Source of the DNA: Portulaca oleracea
Taxonomy: Eukaryota > Streptophyta > Magnoliopsida > Caryophyllales > Portulacaceae
Reading direction: 5' to 3'
DNA: 64,000 bases
Assembly (NCBI GenBank): GCA_029582165.1
Contig: CM055891.1
Location: 32,032,832 to 32,096,831 of the forward strand
Shown: positions 57,507 through 64,000 of the stretch, piece by piece
Layout: every line of letters starts with the position of its first letter
Numbering within the stretch: the first letter of the stretch is position 1
Position numbers and translations under genes: made by a program
The notes under the pieces: generated by a model
The model's input: the letters and a program-made list of their open reading frames with translations, nothing else
What the model was told of the DNA's origin: nothing
Database searches by the model: none

Positions 57507-57978
57507 GGGGGTTTGGTAGGAACTGCAGGAAACTGTTTCTCCGAGAAAAAATTTCATGGGGAAGGTTTTTTCGGGGAAAATTTTCCTTTTCAATCTTTAA
57601 GGCTCCGTTCTTTTATACGGTGCGATGCGGTGTAGTAATCGTGCGGTGCGATGGAATTTGAAAAAGTGAGTGTAGTTACTGTAGTGTGGTGGAGTTTGGT
57701 AAAGATATTTTGGTAATGATTGCAGTAAAATGTGGTGGAGTATGGTGAAGTATGGTAGAATATTGAGTAGTGCGGTGTGATGTGGTACCGCAACGCAAAT
57801 TACCGTATAAAAGAACGGGGCCAAAGGAAAATTTTCTCGAGGAAAATATAGGAGAAATAGTGGGTCTCCTGTAAAGTTTTTCCCAAACTCAACCAGCTTA
57901 TATCCAAACATGGGAAAATTAAATCAACTTGGAAAAATTGACCATTTTTCTAGGATTTTTGACCTACCAAACGCACCC
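57507..57978. repeat. TTTGGTTCCCAAACTTTCC-type MITE, copy 4, split by a Tourist MITE
   Basis: Left part 57507-57600 (GGGGGTTTGGTAGGAACTGC, CGGGGAAAATTTTCC) and right part 57823-57978 (GAGGAAAATATAGGAG, CTACCAAACGCACCC) are joined by a complete Tourist element. Confidence 0.7.
57601..57822. mobile_element. Tourist-like MITE, copy T8, nested in another MITE
   Basis: Starts GGCTCCGTTCTTTTATACGG and ends ACCGTATAAAAGAACGGGGCC. Flanks are TAA on the left and AAA on the right, a decayed duplication. Confidence 0.88.
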
Positions 57979-58073
57979 TAAACTTTTTTTTCTTTTGCCG
58001 AAAGACAAACTTCAAGACACCAACAAAAGTTTTAGAAAATATTTGAGGTGGAAATTAATTTGAAAAGGAAAGA

Positions 58074-58077
<4 letters not shown>

Positions 58078-58110
<33 letters not shown>
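58078..58110. repeat. (AAT)n microsatellite
   Basis: About 11 AAT/ATA units in a row. Confidence 0.85.
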
Positions 58111-58413
58111 TTTAGCCTTTAATATACTGATTTTTGAAATATTGATCAAACCTCTGACATTGAACACTAGCATACCGATCTTTTTACCTATTTATCGTCA
58201 ATATGCAAATATTCCGTGATGATGAGGTAGATTGGATATTACTATACCACCAACGGTAGTATAGTGTGTCAAGTGTTACTCGACAACATCAAATATTAGT
58301 TTATTAATGATAAATAGGTTCAAATAATTGATATACCAGTGTTCAATATTAAAAGTTAATTAGTATATTTCAAACGAATAATCCAAATATCAATATATTA
58401 AAGACCAAAATTT
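58111..58413. repeat. Long-inverted-repeat non-autonomous DNA element, copy C
   Basis: The left arm (TTTTAGCCTTTAATATACTG, ACATTGAACACTAGCATACC, ACCTATTTATCG) pairs with the right arm (ATGATAAATAGGTTC, GATATACCAGTGTTCAATAT, CAATATATTAAAGACCAAAA). Arms are over 100 bp. Probably related to copies A and B in style, not in close sequence. Confidence 0.6.
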
Positions 58414-58535
58414 CTAATGATACCATTAATATGCATTACATCAAATAGAGCTATAGTATCAGGTTTATGTATCAACTTAGACTTGTACACTTTTTTTTTT
58501 TTTCGGAAACCATATAAAATAGACTGGGAACTACG

Positions 58536-58750
58536 ATCCTTCCGTTCTAAATTGATTGTTATTTTGACTAATTTTGACTGTTAATCATTCACAAATTATA
58601 TTGACTTATAATATAAAATTACCTCCATTATAATTGTTAGGAAAAAATCTTTTTAATGACGGTTATAATTTCATATTGTAAATCATTATAATGTGTGAGT
58701 AATTAATGGTCAAAATTTAGTCAAAGTGATAATTAATTTGGAACAAATGT
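58536..58750. repeat. Degenerate Stowaway-like repeat
   Basis: CCTTCCGTTCTAAATTGATT at the left and GTGATAATTAATTTGGAAC then AAATGTAGTA at the right, with the TTTTGACTGTTAATCATTCAC inverted interior. Confidence 0.65.
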
Positions 58751-58766
58751 AGTATGTAATAACTTA

Positions 58767-58983
58767 TGATGCGTTTAGTTGGTTAAAAACTTTGGGAAAA
58801 TGGTAAATTTTTTCAGGTAAACTTATATTCCTCATGTGTTGGATGTAGGTTGATCTTGGCAAAAACTTTATGAGGGGTCCACCATTTTCTATATTTTCTC
58901 AAAAAAAACTCCTTTAATATTTCTTATGAAAAAACTTTCTCGAGAAAAGTTTCTTAGGGCCTACTCCTGCCAAACGCTCCCTT
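58767..58983. repeat. TTTGGTTCCCAAACTTTCC-type MITE, copy 5
   Basis: GATGCGTTTAGTTGGTTAAAA at the left and CTGCCAAACGCTCCCTT at the right, with inverted TGGGAAAATGG/TTTTCTCAAAA interior. Confidence 0.6.
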
Positions 58984-58992
58984 ATCCATATA

Positions 58993-59227
58993 CTACCTCC
59001 GTTTTGTTTTATCTGTCGCCTAGGGAATTGTGGCAAAAAATTTGACCGTTAATATCTTAATTTGTATAATGATTCATCATACAAAATTGATATCATTAGA
59101 TTCGTAGTAAAAAATACTATTAAAAAAGTATAATAATATATTTTTCTATAAAGTTTTATATTAGAAATTATTGATTAAAAATTGACATAAAAAACCGTAA
59201 ATAACAGATAAAAAAGAACGGATGGAG
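58993..59227. mobile_element. Stowaway-type MITE, copy 6
   Basis: Starts CTACCTCCGTTTTGTTTTATC and ends AACAGATAAAAAAGAACGGATG then GAG, flanked by TA (58991-58992 and 59228-59229). Very similar to 49699-49932. Confidence 0.9.
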
Positions 59228-59397
59228 TAATATTTACACATGTAACTCATTAAGGCACTGATTGAATTTGAAGATGGATTGCGTGAAAGAAAAAAATAAA
59301 CATCCAGACATGCAGTTATAAAAGAAACACATTAAAATTTGACATAAATTAAATTGAAAATTTTATCAAGTTAGGATTTGAGCCATAAAATATTGGT

Positions 59398-59756
59398 ATG
59401 ATAACCATCTTGAATTGTTCATATTTCACATTTTTGTAACTTTTATTAATATTTTCTTTAATAATTATATATATTTATCAATTATAATAATATAATACTT
59501 ATTAGCTAGGGGAAAAAATATAATTATAGCCTAATTTTATCAATTTTAGTAGAAAATCCACATTTTATACATAGTTTTATATTTATGAAATAAATATGAA
59601 TAAATAATTATTTTTAAATTATTTATAAGTTGTAGGAACCCTAAAAATAATGAAACGTACCTTTAGAATGATTTAAATACACTTACATTTCATTTTATTA
59701 GTGATTTAAAAGAAATGCATGATGGTTAAGAGTCATCTTGTGTCAAGATGTTTATT
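59398..59756. mobile_element. Foldback-ended MITE (AACCATCTTG family), copy 2
   Basis: Matches 56552-56941 nearly throughout. The left hairpin has lost one arm (a CATCTTG-to-CATCTTG deletion of about 25 bp), so ATGATAACCATCTTG runs straight into AATTGTTC. Confidence 0.8.
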
Positions 59757-60636
59757 ATTTTTTCAACTACACGTGAAAATATAGAAAATGAAGGCTAATT
59801 AAAAACACTTTCTTGGTTAGCAGTCATTTTAAGAAAAATGATTAGGCGACTATGGATTTTTACATTTTTTTACCGTACGTTTGGAAAAGTCTATGGTAAA
59901 AGTAATTGGAAAGAAAAACATTTAACAACAAAAAAACCTTATGTGAGATTGCTTTGTCTTTGTTTAACAAGTTCCAAATCCATTTTTTGTCAAAATTTGT
60001 CAAAATGTTGAATATTTGTGGAAGTAAACATTGATTTTGATTGTTTAGTTATAAATTGTATATAATTATTCGTCAAAAGAACGTTTTCCTATTCACTTTT
60101 TTATGGCATTAAGACGGAATAATTCTTCGATAATATTGATAATTACTGATCATGTACAAGATACATCAATGTAAGTAAACTTGTACAAATTGATCGCTTA
60201 TTTTTCTTATAACCACGAAAAAGGTTATTATTTACAATATGTAAATAATATGACATATACAAAGTGACATATACAACATATAATTTGTCATTATATTAAT
60301 ATAATAAAATAAAATGAAATGAATATTTTGCAATCAGTCAAATCACGCCTTTAGATTAATTACGTATAGTGTTTTATGGAAAATAAGGTGATAAGGTTTA
60401 AATTTAATTAAACATTTTACTTTAATTCGTTATAATTTAAATTAAAAGCTAATGTTTTTCAATAATCTAAATTATGAACATGTCATTATATCTATAAAGA
60501 GTTTCAACTTTTTTGTTGGTGTAGAGATAATCATAATTTAACACCCGGATAAAGATGTGGCGTCAAATGAGGATTGGATGAAACTTTGAAAAATATACAA
60601 GTAAAACATAAAACGAGTATGATTAATAAAAAGTTA
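59757..60636. other. No gene seen
   Basis: AT-rich spacer. Confidence 0.5.
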
Positions 60637-60893
60637 CTCCCTTCGTTCTATATTAATTGTCATCTTTGAAAATTATGCAATCAAATTTCAAAAATTTTGA
60701 CCATAAATTTCTCAATATATACAAGGAGTTGCTACATAAAATTACCACCATTAGATTCATAACAAAAAATACTATCATAAAAGTATAATATTGCAATTGT
60801 TAATAATATATTATGTAAGAAATTATCAATCAAAAAATGATATTGAAGACTATGAAAGTCAAAAATATGACAATTAATATGAAATGAAGGGAG
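60637..60893. mobile_element. Stowaway MITE, copy 7
   Basis: Starts CTCCCTTCGTTCTATATTAA and ends AATATGAAATGAAGGGAG, flanked by TA on both sides. Confidence 0.9.
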
Positions 60894-62427
60894 TAATAAA
60901 AATTAATGACTTTGATTCAAAAAAGATTAAGAAAGGTTGACTAGTGAGTAAAGCAGGACATCAAAGTAAATCTTAAACACACACGCATGCATATTTTGGG
61001 ATGAGAATATTGACTCCTTAAAATAAATAAACCAAAATTTTAAAAAAGCAATCGTCGAATTTCCGTACGTTTACGTGATATCATGCTCTTCTTGTCACTC
61101 TTCTCTCATTGATTATGTTCATAATATGATTTAGGTTGATGATAAAGGTCTTCCCCAAAGTATTTTTTATGTGTCTTATCTTTTATCAAATTGGTATTTC
61201 TTATCATTTTTGACATTATTTGTTTAAAAATAATAAACATCAATCATCAATTATAAGAAGCTTCGGATACTTAGACAATTAGACTGCATCAATGAGGACA
61301 AATGACGCCCTAATCGATCAACTCTTTTGTTATGCTTATTTTAAGTGTTTTTTGAAATATAAAAAATAATAGATAAAAGTATAACTTTATGAAATTTATA
61401 TGTGATATTATAGTTAATTATATAATTCAATTATATAATTTAATTTCATCTTAATATATAATAATATACTTTTAATAATGATAGGGCAATGCCCCAAGAC
61501 TCATATAATTTTTCGTATGATTTAACATCAATAGTCTTTTGGGAGAAACACGTTCGCATACGATTTGGGAGATTTAAGTGTAAACAGTTTTACCTTTATG
61601 AACTGTAGTTTATTGAGACACTGATTCAGGTAGATCCAACAAAAATAAATTAAAAGAATTTCTTTTTGAATAACTTAAAACAATTATTTTTACTTTTTAA
61701 CTTAAATTATAATGGAATAAAAAGGAAAATGCATTGTTTGAATAGTAAATGGTGGGCAAAATAGACATATCTTTTGGCTGATTTTGGAATTTAGATAGAG
61801 ATTTTGTAGTGTGGACTGTGGAAGGGTTGTTGGTCAAGTCTTTTTCCCTAATGTCTCTATGCTACGTGCTCAAGATAGACTTTTGCATGTATTGATGCTT
61901 AAGGTCTTATATTTTCTATTGAATAAACTTGTTTATTGGCCACTAATTAATTAACTATTAAAAAAATAAAATGTCTTGTTAAATTTTATTTACTTTTATT
62001 TCATAAAATGGTATGTAGTAAATTATTTTTGAATTTTGGGTCAATTGAAACATATCTCTCTAAATTTTAAAATTTAAAGATAAGACGCTTATGTACAAAC
62101 TCTCGGTAACTCATCGGGACGAGATTCAAAGTATTGGTTTTGGACCTTTTGGTTTGTGATTAATACTTCACCAAAAAAAAACTACAAAGTATTTCATTTA
62201 AAAAAGAACATCATTAATTTAATTTCATGATGTCATTAACTTGTTTTTATTTTTATCTTACGAGGTATTGTTTGTTGCTAATTCATTGATAATAGTTTCA
62301 TAAATATGTTATTGTATGTGTGATATTAAAATTTCTATAGTTAAATTGCTACAAAAGCTTTAAAGGTAACAGTAATTCCTTTGGTGTGTTACTATCCACT
62401 TTGGCTTTATTATTTAGATTGGTTAAA
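60894..62427. other. No gene seen
   Basis: AT-rich. A stretch at 61150-61450 (CAAAGTATTTTTTATGTGTCTTATC; AAAAGTATAACTTTATGAAATTTATATGTG) resembles 38370-38570 in ACC synthase intron 3, so it is a dispersed repeat fragment. Confidence 0.5.
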
Positions 62428-62608
62428 ATCAGGTTTGGATGGATTGGATTGGATTGGATTAGATTGAATTGGATAAGTTATGATGTTTTTTTTTGGAAAT
62501 TGTGTTTTTAAAAAAAATGTTTTTTCGAGAAATTGTGTAAGGTTTGGATAATATTGGATTGGATTTGATTGAATTGGATAGGCTAGTGTAACCTATCCAA
62601 AGAACAAG
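62428..62608. repeat. GTTTGGATGGATTGG-family repeat, copy 3
   Basis: Starts CAGGTTTGGATGGATTGG and ends ACCTATCCAAAGAACAAGG. Closest to the HSP70-intron copy (1654-1790). Confidence 0.65.
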
Positions 62609-62767
62609 GTTTTTATCCGACTCAATCCAAATTTATCTCTTTCCCATATACTCAACCCTTAACTTTTAACTTTTATGCCAATTTTTAGTTTCTTACTTTA
62701 GCTAATCTCACTTACATCTTTTAGGCACATTTATAAATGAACAGAATGGTCTATCAATGAAACAGTA

Positions 62768-62994
62768 TATCTGTTACTGTCGTTTAGGAAATTATGTTAA
62801 AAACTTTGACTGTTAATAGAATTTGTATAATGATTCATCATTTAAAAAAATGATGTCATTAGTATCATAATAAAAAAAATACTATTAAAAAATTATAATA
62901 TTATATTTTTTATAAAAGTTTTATATTAGAAATTATCGATTTAAGATTGACAATGAAAACCGTAAATAACAGATAAAAAATAATTGAGCAAGTA
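62768..62994. repeat. Degenerate Stowaway-type repeat
   Basis: Follows 58993-59227 (CTGTCGTTTAGGAAATTATG, TATAATGATTCATCAT, AAAACCGTAAATAACAGATAA) with both ends decayed. Confidence 0.6.
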
Positions 62995-63004
62995 TATCGT
63001 AGTA

Positions 63005-63410
63005 ATTAAGGGTGTATTTGGGAGTGTGTAAAACATTTTCAATAAAAACATCTTCCCAAATTTCAATTGTTTGGATCAAGAAAATTTGAAAAATGCTTTT
63101 CAAAGGAAATTATTGTTCCCCAAATGAGAGAAATTGACTTTCTCCTATTATAATGGAGGAAAATTATTTTCACACCAAGAGAAAAATAAAAGAAAAAAAT
63201 TGAAAATTCTTTTTAAAGGAAATTATTTTTTCCCAAATGAAGCAAATTGACCTTCCTTTTACTATGTAGGAAAATTATTTTCATACCAAGAGGGAAAAGA
63301 AGAAAATTGCTTTCCATAGGAAATTATTTTTTCCCAAATAAAGAAAATTGAATTTTCTTTTATAATGCAGGAAAATTATTTTCATACCAAAGAGGAAAAA
63401 ATGAGAAAAA
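63005..63410. repeat. Repeat with three ~105-bp tandem units
   Basis: Units starting near 63098, 63213 and 63316 each contain GGAAATTATT-TTCCCAAATGA, a GAAATTGACTTTCTC-like phrase, GGAAAATTATTTTCATACCAAG and a purine-rich tail. The left edge GGGTGTATTTGGGAGTGTG looks like a MITE start. Confidence 0.65.
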
Positions 63411-63702
63411 AAAAAATCTCAACTTACATTGCAACACCCGAAAACGTACCATGAAGAAAAAAGAATTTTGATTTCCACGTGATATTCCTCTTTTATTTTT
63501 ACTGTGGGTCCCAGTTACCCACCTACTAAACTGAACTTTATTTGGGCTTTTTGCATCAAATCTAAGTTTCGTAGTCCAAGATTGAATCGTCGCTTTCTAA
63601 ATTGGGCCATTATTTATTACAGCTAAACTTTTGGGCCGTACAATAATAATTTCTGATTTTTTTTCCCAACGTGCAATCCAATTTTCACATGCTATATATT
63701 CC

Positions 63703-63943
63703 CTCCCTCCGTACCATATCAATTGTCCTGTCAAATTTCAAAAGTTTTGACCATAAATTTTTTAATATATATAATGAGTTGCTATATAAAGTTACTATCA
63801 TTAGATTTGTAACGAAAAATATTATCATAAAAGTATAATGTTGCAGTTGTTACTAACTTATTACGTAAGAAATTATTAATCAAAGAGTGACACTGGAAAT
63901 CGTGAAAGTTAAAATTATAACAATTAATATGAAACAAAGGGAG
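63703..63943. mobile_element. Stowaway MITE, copy 8
   Basis: Starts CTCCCTCCGTACCATATCAA and ends AATATGAAACAAAGGGAG, followed by TA. Interior close to 60637-60893. Confidence 0.88.
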
Positions 63944-64000
63944 TATTAACCAAGCTAGGAATATATGTCATATAATTCTGTTTTTTTTTTTTCTGCTTTT

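Noticed and set aside
1..64000. A defence-type or otherwise novel multi-gene system
   Set aside because: Only two intact genes are present, each a known plant family, and they are convergent neighbours with no shared pathway. The window's novelty is in transposon structure.

Overview
The window is nuclear DNA of a flowering plant, probably a eudicot. The signs are an ethylene-biosynthesis ACC synthase gene, a heavy-metal-associated isoprenylated protein (HIPP) gene, a cytosolic-type HSP70 gene with the classic plant intron position, captured pieces of plant genes (including the nuclear gene for chloroplast ATP synthase subunit b'), and AT-rich intergenic DNA crowded with Stowaway and Tourist MITEs. 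The species cannot be named from the sequence alone.

Layout. 1-5.5 kb: a frameshifted PIF/Harbinger transposase relic, then an HSP70 pseudogene whose intron holds nested MITEs. 5.8-26.4 kb: one nested mobile-element stack. The outermost layer is a ~1.6-kb Mutator-like element (MULE) with ~430-bp inverted repeats and a perfect 9-bp target-site duplication (TSD), carrying a captured inositol polyphosphate 5-phosphatase fragment. A complete minus-strand Ty3/gypsy chromovirus-like element (TSD CCCAC) lies inside its left inverted repeat. That retroelement was itself hit twice: its 3' LTR holds a ~5.9-kb non-autonomous LTR element with an acidic ORF, and its integrase region holds a plus-strand LTR relic full of tandem repeats. 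26.8-28.2 kb: a second Pack-MULE carrying fragments of two different host genes in opposite orientations (an RCC1-repeat gene and chloroplast ATP synthase subunit b').

29.8-31.35 kb: an apparently intact three-exon HIPP39-like gene on the + strand. 34.77-39.59 kb: an apparently intact five-exon type-I ACC synthase on the - strand with its TATA box. These two convergent genes are the only ones that look functional.

39.8-64 kb has no convincing gene. It holds a small MULE, a tRNA-derived SINE, two solo LTRs with intact TSDs, many MITEs of at least six families (several nested in each other), and three tandem-repeat tracts.

I see no operon-like or defence-like system. The unusual content is the depth of nested transposition and the double gene capture in a Pack-MULE. 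Exon boundaries of the two live genes were set from GT/AG sites that keep family-conserved reading frames; there is no transcript evidence.
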